Below are positions 36,810 to 48,995 of a stretch of 64,000 bases of DNA, one piece after another. Positions within the stretch are counted from its first letter, which is position 1. Every line of letters starts with the position of its first letter. A program made the position numbers and the translations under genes. The notes below the pieces were generated by a model. It searched no databases and was not told the origin of the DNA. It saw only the letters and a list, made by a program, of their open reading frames with translations. Source of the DNA: Scleromitrula shiraiana (lineage: Eukaryota; Ascomycota; Leotiomycetes; Helotiales; Sclerotiniaceae); assembly GCA_028455995.1 (NCBI GenBank), contig JABELC010000012.1, forward strand, positions 682,001 through 746,000, given 5' to 3'.

Positions 36810-38131
36810 AGTGATTATTTGCTTGTCTTTCGATTGAATACATCCACAATTATGCTAATTGAAATATCTCTCAATACGGATCAATTATTGAATTAATAGT
36901 CACTTAAAAAAGAGGAGTAGTTCGTTTATGCTAGATCATCTGATCGAATACTTCATGTCAGAGATAACCGATTATTTAGATGAGGGGCCAACGTCATTCT
37001 TTGATATCGTGGCACTTTCAAGTTCGCTGAATCGAAGATCTGGAGAGGGGTAGCTGGGAACTGGAAGATTGACAATTATCTCAATTGCTACACGGGAGAG
37101 CTGGAGAGGGAGGGTCTATTTATTAACACCGCATCTCGCCCAATCGCAAGCTGATTGCGCGATTGATTTTCTTCCGCTTAGGACGTGATACAGATCGATA
37201 TCATGCCGGTGTGACCGAATACACGATGTTGATGATGAATCGGCGATGCACCACGCCCACGAAAGAGGAGAAACCGCGTTTGTCAACATCAATACTTGGA
37301 ATTGACACACTTCTATCATAAATCTCCAATAACATATCCTAGCTGCCGCTCTTGCTCAGCTCATATAACAGCATTTTAAAGATCCAGTTGCCAGGTACAA
37401 AGACGCATCATGGCATCAACGGCGTGGATCAACGGCATTTTTTCTCTGCTGATAATTTAGTACTAATGCAGCCACAGCCGTGGAGCTTTTACTTGAATCG
37501 TTATGTGCTGCAGCTAACGGTCCAATTAATTGGTAGCGGATGTGGGGTAAAAGGGTTTATACGAGACAAAATGCTTTACTAATGGCTAGTAATGCCGGTA
37601 CTTGCATAGATTATCTCGAGGACTTGCGATACTTACCTGCTAATTTTAGTCTACTGGCATTAGTTTAATATTTTCGGGAGGGGAAACAAGTAGAAGGGTG
37701 TCGGCGACGAGCTCACCAGGCATAGTGGAAGAAAATCTCGAAATGCCGTCACAAAACGAGATTCTATCAATAATAAAAGAGCGGGGATTGTGTTACAGCT
37801 TGTAAAACGTTGTTCGTGGCGTCAATGAAATATGCTGAAAGGTCGAAAGAGGGGCATGGCTGGGTGTCAACCTGCTACTATTCCTCTTAATCTTCGATAT
37901 GACAAAGTCTTTGCTGCACGTCGACGCGAAGATATAAAAATTGAAATAAAATATCGATTGTAGGAAAAACTTTATTTGAGGGGAATCTCGATTATCTTGT
38001 TATTATATCTTGGAAGATCGGAATATTTGATCACCAAAAGAACCATCATTGCTAGAAATCAAGCACGACTTTTATAAGACTTTGATTTAACTTCGATATC
38101 TCTCTATCTACTATCATCGATTAGTTTCATC
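36810..38131. promoter_or_regulatory. Shared divergent promoter region
   Basis: 1322 bp between the two outward-facing start codons. I find no ORF of note. There are AT-rich stretches near both starts and a GATATAAAAA element near 37930, about 200 bp from the plus-strand ATG. This arrangement allows joint regulation of the two genes, which is inference from layout. Confidence 0.5.
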
Positions 38132-41100
38132 ATGGCTTCGATTACTACAGACTCAGAGTTGATGACGAACTATGTATCAGCTAGTTCGGTTCCAGCAGGA
38201 AGTCATTTTGTGACTCTTCTTGACGAGAATAGTCATCCCATGGTCGTTTCTTTGTCTAACGAGACATCTCCAAAACTCAATATAGGCAAGTACTCATATA
38301 GTGCAGTGATGACAGTATAAACTGACGTTCGATTAAGTTCGAGAGAGCCCTGAAGGTGTGAGGTACCGGTTCAACTTGGGAAGATCTCTTGGCCTAGCCG
38401 AGGATGCCAAGATTGAGGAATTCGACATTCTTCAAGATCAGCACCGCTCATTATATATATGCGTAGCTTACATTAACCCCAATTCAACTTCAACTAATGT
38501 CGTATTGGCACGTCCCTGCCAGCCTGCAGCGCTTCAAGAAGGAAATGCTCTTGCAACGATTCCTGGGAATGCCAATGTAGGCACAGTTAGGAGAATCTTC
38601 ATGGTAAGCTCTCTATCCAAATAAAGGAACACCCCTGAGCAGCACCGAAGGGCAGCTAATTATCTCTATCAGACACCCATGCCGACATTTTTGCAATCCG
38701 CAGCAGAGTATCCACTGGTGCTGCTAACACACAAGAATCTCAATCAGATCAGCTCATGGGGAGATGATATCACTACCATTATGACAACAACACACAACTT
38801 GAGTTGGTACACTAGCAGGATGTTCTCCCCTCCAATGAACCTGGCTGGGATCATCGACATTGCTCCTGCAACGAACCGACACGGACAAGGGATTTTCGTG
38901 CTTTACAGAACTAGCTCTGGTGAATCTAGAGCATATGGAGAATTTGTCAAACCTGATGATCAGTCATCTGACGGGACTTTGTTCCGCTTCGCTACTTCAG
39001 TCACATGTCCTCCTGGTAAGTTTCTTCAACTATGCACACACTTATATATGAAGCTGAACTCCCTGTGAGATGCGACCACTCTGTCATCGATGCAAGATAC
39101 GAGTAGTGCATCAGCTTTACTATTTGGATCTCCCTTAGGACTTCACTACTTAACATCTTCGCAGTCTCTCAATAACAGTACCCCACAGCTGATCTCCACT
39201 TATGATAATATGAAAGGATGCAAAAACTTGAAGACGGTTGAAGATAGAAATCTTCTCACAATTTGGTTCAATTCAAATAAGGATGAATTGGGCTACATTA
39301 GTACAACTATACAAGATCTTCAAGCAATTAACATTCCAGAACCAATTCTACTTCTACCAGCTGGAGAGACTACCAATTTTTCTCCAGCGGTAGCTTCACC
39401 TGCTACTGGCAATGGTGAAGTCTCTTGGCAAATCCTCGTGTCAAACGATCAATTCGGTAACTTGACACTTCTGGAGCAAGCTGCTGATATTGGATTATGG
39501 AGATCAAGACCATTTTTTAGTGATGACGCTGATGAGATTTTCGAAGTGGAAAGCTACTCGATTACTCTTGTCGCCCGAGATAGTGAAGGAACTGCAATTC
39601 ATGATGGTTCTATCCGTATAAGCGCGGCTTCTGCCGTAAGTGGGCAGTTAAACGGTGTCGCAGTTGTTCTTTCATCGTCAGCAACATGGTACAAAGCTGA
39701 TACAGAAGGGATGTTGAACTTGATTATCCCCACTGAAACGATGGCATCACAGGTGCTCATCATCGATGGCCTGAAAGATGAAGATGGAACGGATATCCCA
39801 GTCCAAACAGTTGAATTTGATCCAAGTCACGAGGTCATGGAACATTTTCATGAGGAAATGGAGAAAATTAATACGGCTGAGGATCTCAAAAATGTAAAGA
39901 CACAGAGTGGAGAGCCGCTTCTCGATATGAGTCCGGAGGAAATGCCATCGGATGCAGAATTGGTCAATGCTATTGAGTGTTTCAAACACCTTGATGTTGC
40001 ATATCATGATATACCTCAAACTGCAATAGGTAGAAGTGGTGTGAGGAGGTTCTTTGGAGGATTGTGGAATTGGGTAAAGAGGAGTGTTAGGCGGGTAACG
40101 ACGTTGGTTGTAGAACGTATCCGTAAGTTTCATTACCTTCAAGCTTTTCTTGAGTCGACATCATGAACTTACATGGATAAATAGAAGGTGTTTGGAACTT
40201 GATTTGTCGGATCGCCGATGGAGGACTCATCCAATTTGTTCTTGACACTTTTGAGAAGATTGGGGAAGCCATTAGTTTTGTAAGTTTAGATTCCTCGATA
40301 CTGGCTAAGTAATCTTTCCTGCGTTGTCTCAGATAACCTGACGCCATACCTTTATTTTAGGTCTGGGAAAAAATCAAGGTCACCGTCCGTAAAGTGATTG
40401 ACTTCATCGGGTTCATCTTTAACTGGAGCGATATAATCGCCACCAAAAACCAGGTTGGCACACTATTGAACTCTGGATGCGACCTTATTGCCAACAAACT
40501 TGGCGGGACGGATAATCATGTTGATGCATTTTTTGACGAGCTCCTTGCTAATCTTGACAATGTGGAGGTCGTCGAAGATGTGGATGTTTCTCCTAATAGT
40601 GGTAGGGAAGAGGATACCTCTCGTGAGGTCAGTAAAGCTTACGACAAGACTTCGGTCAATTGGGCTTCTGAAAGAATGAAAAATGGAGGTTTGAGAGGCT
40701 CAGATGCGGTTAGAGATGAAGGTAAGCGCCATTTGGTCAATTGTTTCCTGCAATTCAACTCTTGAGAAACCCCTAACAAATGAATGCATATAGATGACCC
40801 GGACGACGATAGCGAGAAAACATGGGAGCAAGTATTCGAACCGGCAATGGAAGAGATAGAAGATGCCGTTACAAATGTCGGTACAGAACTGAACAACAGC
40901 TGGATCAGGCGAGGAGGTCGTATGCGAGCTTCAGATTACTTGAGAATAAGCAAAAACATACTCGACCCATCTGTACGATCTCAACGATCTGTAGTCAGTG
41001 CATTGGTCAATTCAATACGAAACCTTATACACCAAGTAAAGGAACGTGGAAATCGTCGGATCAGAATACCAGTTTTCAGTCCACTCTGGAGATTGATAAC

Positions 41101-41997
41101 CGGAGATGAGGAGCTCACCATTTTCAACGCCATCGCTTTCATTGTGGCATTCCCTACCACGCTAATTACAAAAATCATCCTTGGAAAAACTCCCCCGATA
41201 ATAGAAGGTTTGGATGCTAGAATGTTGGATGGGCTTATCTTTCATAACCCGGCTGTGGAGATTGATCCTCAGACGAGAATGGACTTCAACACCATCACTT
41301 CCGGATTAGTCGTGTCTGTTACAATGATCAAGACTGCAGTGCATCTGATTAAGTATTTACATAAATTGGCAACTAGGGCCTCTGGAGGCTTGCTCAAGTC
41401 CATGGGCGGGAGTCGCTTTATGTTGTTATTCACTGTGGCTTTGGATACATTTAGTGTGGTCAATCTCATGTCAGCGGATGAAAGTATCCCTGGATTAGTA
41501 TACCGGCAATGGGTAAGATGTTACAATTCACTTTCCAAATTATCGTCTCTTCTGTCCAGTCACTAATAAAATTAATATAGATAAGCAATCTCAGCCTCAT
41601 CAAAAGCGGCGCCGAACTCCTCACCAACTTTATCCCCGAGAGAAGTAACCGACCCGGCGTCATCCGCGAAAAACTCTTCCTAGTCTTCGAACTCGCAACA
41701 TGTCTCACCGTATTCGGCCTATGGCAAACTGTGTCAACGCGCGAAATTCAAGCACGTGATGAATGGGAAGATTATTATTTCAGAAGTACCCTTGTGGGAA
41801 TTAAAGATAGTGTGTTGAATGGGGTTGGAGGGGTTGGCCATTTTGTGGCCTATGCGTTTAAGAACCCTAAGGTTAGTTTGGCGGGGTTGGCGGTACTGGA
41901 GGGGACGAAACTTGGGGGTGGGGTTTTGAGGGGGGTGAAGTGGAGGATTGATCATGGGAGGGAGGTGGATAGCTTTTTTGTGGCGGATTCGTGTTAG
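38132..41997 (+). CDS. Uncharacterised 1126-aa protein: beta-rich N-half, amphipathic helical middle, hydrophobic C-terminal segments
   Basis: Eight exons join in frame: 38132-38285, 38338-38603, 38673-39015, 39097-40122, 40185-40279, 40361-40721, 40794-41512 and 41581-41997 (3381 nt). The first intron is best read as GC-AG (GCAAGT donor); a GT alternative (38289/38348) also keeps the frame. Residues 1-420 look like repeated beta blades. Around 430-500 lies an Ig-like segment (YSITLVARDSEG, WYKADTEGMLNLIIP). From about 570 come amphipathic helices including VWEKIKVTVRKVIDFIGFIFNW (629-650). Three hydrophobic stretches follow at about 857-879, 954-974 and 1023-1042. No signal peptide. I recall similar large uncharacterised proteins in fungi and some bacteria, with no known role. 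It is convergent with the hydrolase gene, 151 bp away. Confidence 0.8.
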
Positions 41998-42148
41998 GGG
42001 CATGTGGCTCTAAGGATAGGGTAGTTGTGATTTGGATATCTTTATTTTCTGAAATACAAGCACTTGAAATTTTCAATAAAATAATTTTAGTAAACAATTA
42101 ACAATTTTTCCGCTGGGTTCAATTTCATCTCTTCCCCCTACACTCCCC

Positions 42149-43665
42149 TCAACCAGTTATCCCTCTAACCTCCTTAATCCACTCCACAGCCTCAACCAAA
42201 TACTCCTCCACAAATATCCTTGGATTCTCCGTCGCAGGAAAATGTCCTAATCCCTCCATAACCTTACATCTCTTAAACCCCCTCCGCTCCATCCCCTCCC
42301 CGTCCCCATTTTCAATTTTGGCTTCAGAACCAATTCTCTCAAAAGTCGCTCCTGCCACCTCAGGAGTATTACTCCAATCATATTCACCAGTCAACATATA
42401 AACAGGACAAACCTTTGTATCAATCTGACTCATACGAGCACGACCGTCGAAACCTCCGAAGTAGAAGTCGAGATCACCGTGGAAAACGGAGTAGGATTGG
42501 GAACTGTAGAGATGCCAGAGAAGACGGCGGTTGGAAAGGGGGGTGAGGGGGGCGATCATCTAGAGTGTTGGGTTGGGTTAGTGGGGGGGTGGAAAGAGAT
42601 GTATGGGAACTTACGCCGTAAATCCATTCGGGGTTGAAAAGGGATTGGTTGATGTAAGGGGATTGATCATTGGAATGGCGAGTCATGGTTAGGTAATCGC
42701 AGCTGTGAATATCATTTAGCTTCTTCCATCTCTGGTATTCCATCCTTTTGGAAGAAGTAGAAAAGATAAAACTCAAGCAATACATACCCTTGGAGTGGAA
42801 TCACACCCCCCACACCAACTTCCTCCGCTCTGATAGCAACGGCCAAACAAACCTGACCCGCCATCGAAGCGCCACAAACTATTGGCTTATTCAAATTCAA
42901 CTTCTTGATTACTTCTTTGATAGCCCCCACATAACTGTCCTCAGTCATAGTATGCGCCCCAGGATAATAATCCATCGAAGGAAAACTTCTCCCATGACCC
43001 GGTAAATCAAAGGCGATCATATTACACTTCTCACGCATAATCGCATGATTCATCACCCCATGGTATTGTCGACTATCCGAACCAGCTGTATGAAGGAATA
43101 TTATATCTTGATTTCCGGTACCGCTTTGCTCGTAGAAGATTTTGCATCGGCCCCATATTGGTGTTGTGATATATATGTATCGACCTACGATATGATCTTC
43201 GTCTGTTTCCGCTTGCGCATGTAAGTGCATGGGTCCACAGTTTGCACAGTGGAGGATTTCAAGTGCTCGTCGCCAGAAGTGTGCGTGTTGGTTGAAGGAT
43301 AACTCGTCTCCGAGGATGGAGATACCATCTTGTTTGATGTTCATTCCTATCATTCCCCAGTAGGATTGATAGGGTGCGACGGGAATTGTCTTAAAGAATT
43401 GTTTCCATTGTTCTGGTGACGCTACGAGGGTGAAGACTGCTTCTTGGGGAGTGCCGACTTCGATGTCACATGCGCCATGAGAGACTGTGATGAGAATGGT
43501 GCTATCGGATTCTGAGGATTTGATTCCAAATGTAACTGGATGGCGGATTGCTGGTGTGTTTACGAACGATAGAAATTCGGCATCTTTCATCACAAGTTCA
43601 CCAAATTTAGAAAGAGCTAGTGCGAGTCGTTTTGGTAAATCTATCCAATGATGTGGTGAGGACAT
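42149..43665 (-). CDS. Alpha/beta hydrolase with N-terminal SCP2-like region
   Basis: Three exons (42788-43665, 42615-42702, 42149-42559) join in frame to 458 aa. Intron 1 has a GTATGT donor and a TTCACAG acceptor; intron 2 runs GTAAGT to CTCTAG. The C-terminal two thirds form an alpha/beta hydrolase: oxyanion strand IIFLHTAGSDSRQY, FDLPGHGRS, nucleophile elbow GASMAG with Ser267, acid Asp383 in TGEYDWSNTPE, and His428 in GLGHFPATENP. The first about 130 residues resemble a sterol-carrier/SCP2-type fold (ILITVSHGACDIEVG, VASPEQWKQFF). That could bind a lipid or help dimerise; this part is less certain. The substrate is unknown. The first intron is partly open in frame, so an ORF-only gene call would end falsely at residue 317. 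Confidence 0.88.
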
Positions 43666-44802
43666 CGTGATGTGAAGTATAATGTTTGATCTGAAAATAC
43701 TATCTTTGCCAACAGCTCGTTTGAGCTTTTATCGGAGTCATGAGAAACAAGCCGCACGATTGCTGACCTTCCTCCTAATCTCATATATGTGGGAGATTTC
43801 TGGATACACGAAATCCGACTAGATTAATAGATTCCCCGCTTCATCGTGTTGGTTGATGTTGTGGTACTTACCCCGCACCAAGTAGTCCTTTCAATGCCCA
43901 GGACGAATTGAGCTCGCTGATACTTGTTACACGATGGTATATGGTTTGTTTTCTCCAATCTAAAGTGCTTGTTAAGTAGGACCAACCATCGTGAGAGTTT
44001 TTAGAAGCATGGAACTATCCAGAAGCATGGAATCATTGCCTACTGCGTGGGTATATCGTTGTGGTGCCAATGTAGCGGCATTATGTTGAGTACAGTTTTA
44101 GATCAGCCCCACCTCGGTACATCCTCTTTTTTTGCCGTATACAAAAGGGTGTTGAATGCTGAAGTAGAATTTTGTAAGACTCCATTAATGCCTCGATATC
44201 AGACGATAACTTCAAGGGATGTCGGCGACGAGTATTCGACCGATGATTGCCCGGCGGGTACCAGGAGATATTCATTTTCGTACCTATCCTATCCCTTATA
44301 GTAGATACATAATTCGAGCAGCGAGAAGAAGCTGTCTTTGGATTATGCCCTTGAAAACATATGTTCAACCAAGGGATGCTTTTGTATGCTCAGAGTAGTT
44401 TTATACATCTTGCCCCCTATAATCAACCAAATATGTAACCTAAAAGAAGCAGAGATGTTAGACCACAATCAGATATTTTTGATCATTTACACCAACCACA
44501 TCTACCATCATTTATATCAGCAATTACTTTTCTTCGACCACCCTGGAAGCATATTGAAGAAGTTGATCTAAAATATGGAACTCTAAGACCTTACACCTTG
44601 CTGCCCCTTAAAGGCTTTTTATAGCTTATCCTGACTCAGCAAATCACGGATCTTCGGGCTATGTCATTATTTTTTCCCAGACTATTTATTGCTATTCTCA
44701 TCTCTACATCCAGCACCGATTCAACGTTTGCTATTGGAAAAACATTTGATGAACTATCGTATATCCTCTATTTTTCATTTATAAAATTGTCGAAGTGCCA
44801 TC
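43666..44802. other. Gene-free divergent interval
   Basis: 1.1 kb between the divergent hydrolase and F-box genes. A short AGAAGCATGGAA duplication lies near 44003-44030. No coding frame is convincing. Confidence 0.55.
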
Positions 44803-46230
44803 ATGTCTCCCAACAGCGACACTTCCTCAAAACCAAGCTCTCTCACGTCACGCCTCGTTCACGCGTTGAGGCCAAAATCTTCTCGAAATAAGCTTAGAAA
44901 AGATCCACCGGGTAAGCATTCGGATATCACTGGTCTTTCATCACAAAGAAAATCCAGAGACACTCGAGATACCCATTCTTATGACCACTCTTTCTCCTAT
45001 GCGGTTGATGAGCAGACTGGAGAGCGGCGAGATGATACTGCATTATTGCATGGTTTAGCACACCATGGATCATTCGATTCTATTAATGATGCATATTATG
45101 GGGATGAATCGTCGCGACCCCCAGGAGAGCCAAATATAGCCAGCCTGTCTTCAATACTCTGGAGAAGGATTGTGAAATATTTGCCACCTAGTGATACAGC
45201 AAACCTTACTCTCTCGAGCAAAACTCTTCTTCGCCGACTTGGACGAGATTCATGGCGTGCTCTAGAATTACCAGAAAATCACATATACAAAATTAAATTT
45301 CTTGTATCAATGGATCGTTATCTCCCAAATCATTTATTATGTTTTCTTTGTGCTAGGTACCACATCCGCATCCAAGCCGGGCAGGAACGCCTAAAAGCCA
45401 CTCATATATTGAATCCTCTCTGCGAATGCCCGAACGTATTAACTCAAGTACCCCCCAAAACTCGATTGGGCAACGATCATGCTCTTCCCTTTGCATTCGT
45501 GCAACTTGTACTTCGATACAGCCGCTACTCACCAAGCCATGGGATACCATTAGAGTCAATTACTCGTCGCTGGAAAGATCCGCAAGGACCTTGGTCTCAT
45601 CAAACTCGATTTCATATAGATAAAGGTCATCTTTTGGTACGCATGGTTAGCCAATGCTTTCCCGAGCCAGATCTTCCTCTAAGCGCACAACGAAATCTTC
45701 TATATTCACGCGAAGATTATTTTCCATATTTCTCGGTGTGTGCTCACTGGCGAGATGGTGAGCTCATGAATATCTGCAAATGCGCTTTGAGTCACGTACC
45801 CAAACGTCGAGTAGCACTTGCCGCTCAACTAAAAGTAGGACCAAAAGTTCAAAGATCACTACTCCACCAAGATCAAATGGCTTCTCAATGCTCTCAATGT
45901 CAGCCAATACGTCGATGCCCACGTTGCCCGACTGAATACTTGATTGAACTCAAATTGCGAGAGGATAAGTTCGACCCAGTAAATACATTTAAGCAAGCTT
46001 TAACTGTGACGAGATGGAGTGACCTAGGTGATGGAACTTCTCCATCATCACCAGAATGGGCTGCTTGTAATGGTGAACTGGAGGACTATGAATCATTTAA
46101 TTCGATCAAGGGCCGTGCGATATCAGGTACTTTCGAGTCCCAGTTTGGCGTCACACTTCCTGGACAGAGGATTTTATCGCTCAATCCAAGGAATGAAAAC
46201 TTTGGTGAAGATGGCCATAATTGGTACTAA
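44803..46230 (+). CDS. F-box-like protein with C-terminal Cys-rich patch
   Basis: Single exon, 475 aa, ATG at 44803. Residues about 112-155 (SLSSILWRRIVKYLPPSDTANLTLSSKTLLRR and following) fit the F-box pattern that binds Skp1 in SCF ubiquitin ligases. The rest resembles a widespread fungal F-box family: HLLCFLCARYH, CECPNVLT, a variable beta-rich middle and CSQCQPIRRCPRC at about 364-376, which has the spacing of a zinc site (C-x2-C-x5-C-x2-C). The N-terminal 100 residues are Ser/Arg-rich and disordered. The target protein cannot be predicted. The HET gene follows 331 bp downstream on the same strand. Confidence 0.82.
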   Translation: MSPNSDTSSKPSSLTSRLVHALRPKSSRNKLRKDPPGKHSDITGLSSQRKSRDTRDTHSYDHSFSYAVDEQTGERRDDTALLHGLAHHGSFDSINDAYYGDESSRPPGEPNIASLSSILWRRIVKYLPPSDTANLTLSSKTLLRRLGRDSWRALELPENHIYKIKFLVSMDRYLPNHLLCFLCARYHIRIQAGQERLKATHILNPLCECPNVLTQVPPKTRLGNDHALPFAFVQLVLRYSRYSPSHGIPLESITRRWKDPQGPWSHQTRFHIDKGHLLVRMVSQCFPEPDLPLSAQRNLLYSREDYFPYFSVCAHWRDGELMNICKCALSHVPKRRVALAAQLKVGPKVQRSLLHQDQMASQCSQCQPIRRCPRCPTEYLIELKLREDKFDPVNTFKQALTVTRWSDLGDGTSPSSPEWAACNGELEDYESFNSIKGRAISGTFESQFGVTLPGQRILSLNPRNENFGEDGHNWY

Positions 46231-46561
46231 ACAGATCAAATTTGCTGCTGTTAATCTCTAAAGAGGGTTTCTAGCACAATTGATAGGCGTATATATTATC
46301 AGTTTTTCCATTGGATAATCAGTTCCAGCCGCCCCCACAATTTTTTCTCGTCACATTAAAATCTGTCAGCAATTTGCGGCCCCCAAGGACATCCTTAGGA
46401 GCGGAGGATTTTGTAAGGATTTAATTCCTGAGACAATAGGTTTTAGTGGCGCCTTATGCTATATTTATTATCTGCAGATCTTCCAACAGATTTTGAGTTT
46501 TCCCGGCAGATCGCAAATTTGATGTAACCACGTAGTGAACTGTGCGACTTCGAAATTCATT
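46231..46561. other. Intergenic, F-box to HET gene
   Basis: 331 bp. It must carry the F-box terminator and the HET promoter. No clear TATA box or repeat is seen. Confidence 0.4.
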
Positions 46562-48995
46562 ATGACACCAAACCTATGCGACAAATGTCAGAATTTTGAC
46601 ATTCGAAAGCTTTTATTAGATTCTACTGCCCAGAAAACAGATTCAACAAAAGGACTTCTCACTGGTTTTTTGGAGGTTGATTTGCAAGTGCGACCTGGTA
46701 TACCAGATTTCTACAAACATCACAATACCACTGCTGCGTTAACAGTGTCTGCTGCACAGGGATGCGGATTTTGTAATCTAATATTGAAGTCGCGACCGCA
46801 AAAGAAGGATGATCTTGCGGTGGACAATTGGCTCGATGAAAGTGGCGAAGGTCAGATATACATTGGGACGGGTAGTTGTAGTGTTGCCAAACACGAAAGT
46901 CCATATATTGTGGTCTCTCAGCGACCCTCAAATAACACACCGAGAACTTTGTGCAACTTTGAGGCATTTGCAGCAAAAGGCCAGCGGCATCACATCGTAG
47001 TTGAAAGAAAATTACTAAATAGTTGCAGACTCTACAGCGCGCCAGGAATGTGGATATATTGGAAGATCAGTATCTAATACTTCAGCTTCACCAGGTTGTT
47101 ACACCCTAGCCAATGAATGGCTTCAAGAATGTATTGAAAATCATAAATATTGTGGGCCTCTTACACAATTGCGCAGCCCCACCAGAATTATCAATGTCGG
47201 ATCAAAATCGTCACCTACGCTCCCATTTCTGGATATAAATTCTAGTCGTGAAAACTGCACATGGATAGCGCTTAGCTATCAATGGGGTGGCAGTCAAGCA
47301 CTAACACTCAATGCGAAGACATTCAAAGATCTTACTTCAGGCATTCCGTTGGGAAATTTTCCTCCGACGTTACGCGACGCCATTTTAATAACACGAGGAT
47401 TGGGCATACAATATCTTTGGATCGACGCTCTATGTATCATTCAAGACAGCAAAGATGATTGGAAGGCAGAAGCTGGACGTATGCGCGATGTTTACGCTGG
47501 TGCCGTAATGACTCTTGTTGCATCAAATGCTCCATCGACAACATCTGGTATACATGCAATGAGACCGTTGGAATCAAATGATGATTCAAAGTGCGATTTA
47601 CGTTGGTCAGATAATGAGAAAGTTTCAATTCGTTTAGCATCTCACATATCTCGCCGTGCTGCGCAAAAAAGTGCTTGGTATACCCGAGGCTGGACGTTTC
47701 AAGAAGGGCTATTATCTCCACGAACGCTATCTTATGGCAGGGATCAAATGATATGGGAATGTGCTTATCATACCCAAGATGAAAGTGGCCACATTAACCT
47801 TCTGGAGCAGAACTATGATAGCAAAGATCTACTGCATAGACTACGCAAGAGCAGACGAAGCAAGGCCAGTCGTTTGTCCCACAATGTCTCTCAACAATCA
47901 TTCAAACTCTTTTCGGAACTTGAAAACACAAGGGCCAAGTTTGGCATTCCATCTAAATCTATGCAGAATGCTGGCAAAACTATGCAGAGCCTATTAGGCA
48001 TGGATCCATATCTTCGATGGGCAGAAATAGTGTCTGAATATTCTGTGCGCAATTTTACGTTTGGAACAGATGCATTACCAGCCCTTGGTGGTATTGCTCA
48101 AGAGTTCGCGTTGATCACCAAAGATACTTACTGTGCTGGTATATGGAAATCATATATTATCTCAAGTTTGCTTTGGTGGAGACAAGGGTTAAGAAAGTCT
48201 ACTAAGGATTATCCTACCGATTCTGAATGGTTCACGCATGTCGACTGGAAAGAACGTGGAGACTATCGAGCACCTTCATGGTCATGGGCCAGTATAGACG
48301 CTGGCAGAGCAACACTTCCTATGTATGACCTCATAGACTCATCAATACACAACATGGCAGCGGTAGTTGATCTTGAACTTTGCTCTGCTGGTGGTGGCTC
48401 CTTTGGTCACCTAGAACCTAGCAGCGCTATTGTGATGAAAGGGTCCATAATCCCTATTCATAATCTTGCAGAGAATTACTGGAGATATACCAAGCCACCG
48501 ATATCATATCCGAAATATCGCGAAAAGCTCAAAGATCTTCAAAATCTCTATACTGGTCCGTGGCCTTCTTTGCAAGAGTACCTTCAAGAAATGGTTAATG
48601 ATGGTGCGGGCAATGCTAGTTTCGAATTCGAGCAACAACATATATCTCATCCAAATCAAAAATTCGGCGCTTTCCTTCTACTTTACAGCGAAGGCTTTAT
48701 TGAAAGTGAAGAGAACGGATATGTAATTGGTGGAACTCTCGCATTTCTTATCGTTGAATCGACTGGGAATGCCGAAAATGAGTACCGCCGACTAGGAGCC
48801 TTGAATATCAATAAACCAGCAGTTTATCCCAAGAACGAGAAGTGTATGACAATATCAGCTGCAAAAAGTGCGGAGAAACGGGGAGAATATACATGGACTA
48901 CACGTGTTGACAGTACCGAACATGTACTTCAGGAGAAAGTGTGGTTAAACAAGCCTAAAACCTTTCCCAAACGAACTACGATTCGCTTAGTTTGA
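46562..48995 (+). CDS. Heterokaryon-incompatibility (HET) domain protein
   Basis: 794 aa from exons 46562-46979 and 47029-48995. I start at the ATG at 46562 (MTPNLCDKCQNF); the frame is open upstream without another ATG. The N-terminal part has the CxxC motif and GCGFCNLIL common in HET proteins. The HET domain begins at about residue 217 (TWIALSYQWGG), with FPPTLRDAILITRGLGIQYLWIDALCIIQD and the RMRDVYAGAVMTLVAS segment, then TRGWTFQEGLLSPRTL. HET domains trigger cell death when incompatible hyphae fuse, and related alleles evolve fast. The intron uses an unusual GCCAGC donor and a TTGCAG acceptor. This join restores EAFAAK-DSTARQ, which fits the family. A GTAGTT donor at 46997 with the acceptor at 47045 also keeps the frame but reads less well. 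Confidence 0.9.
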
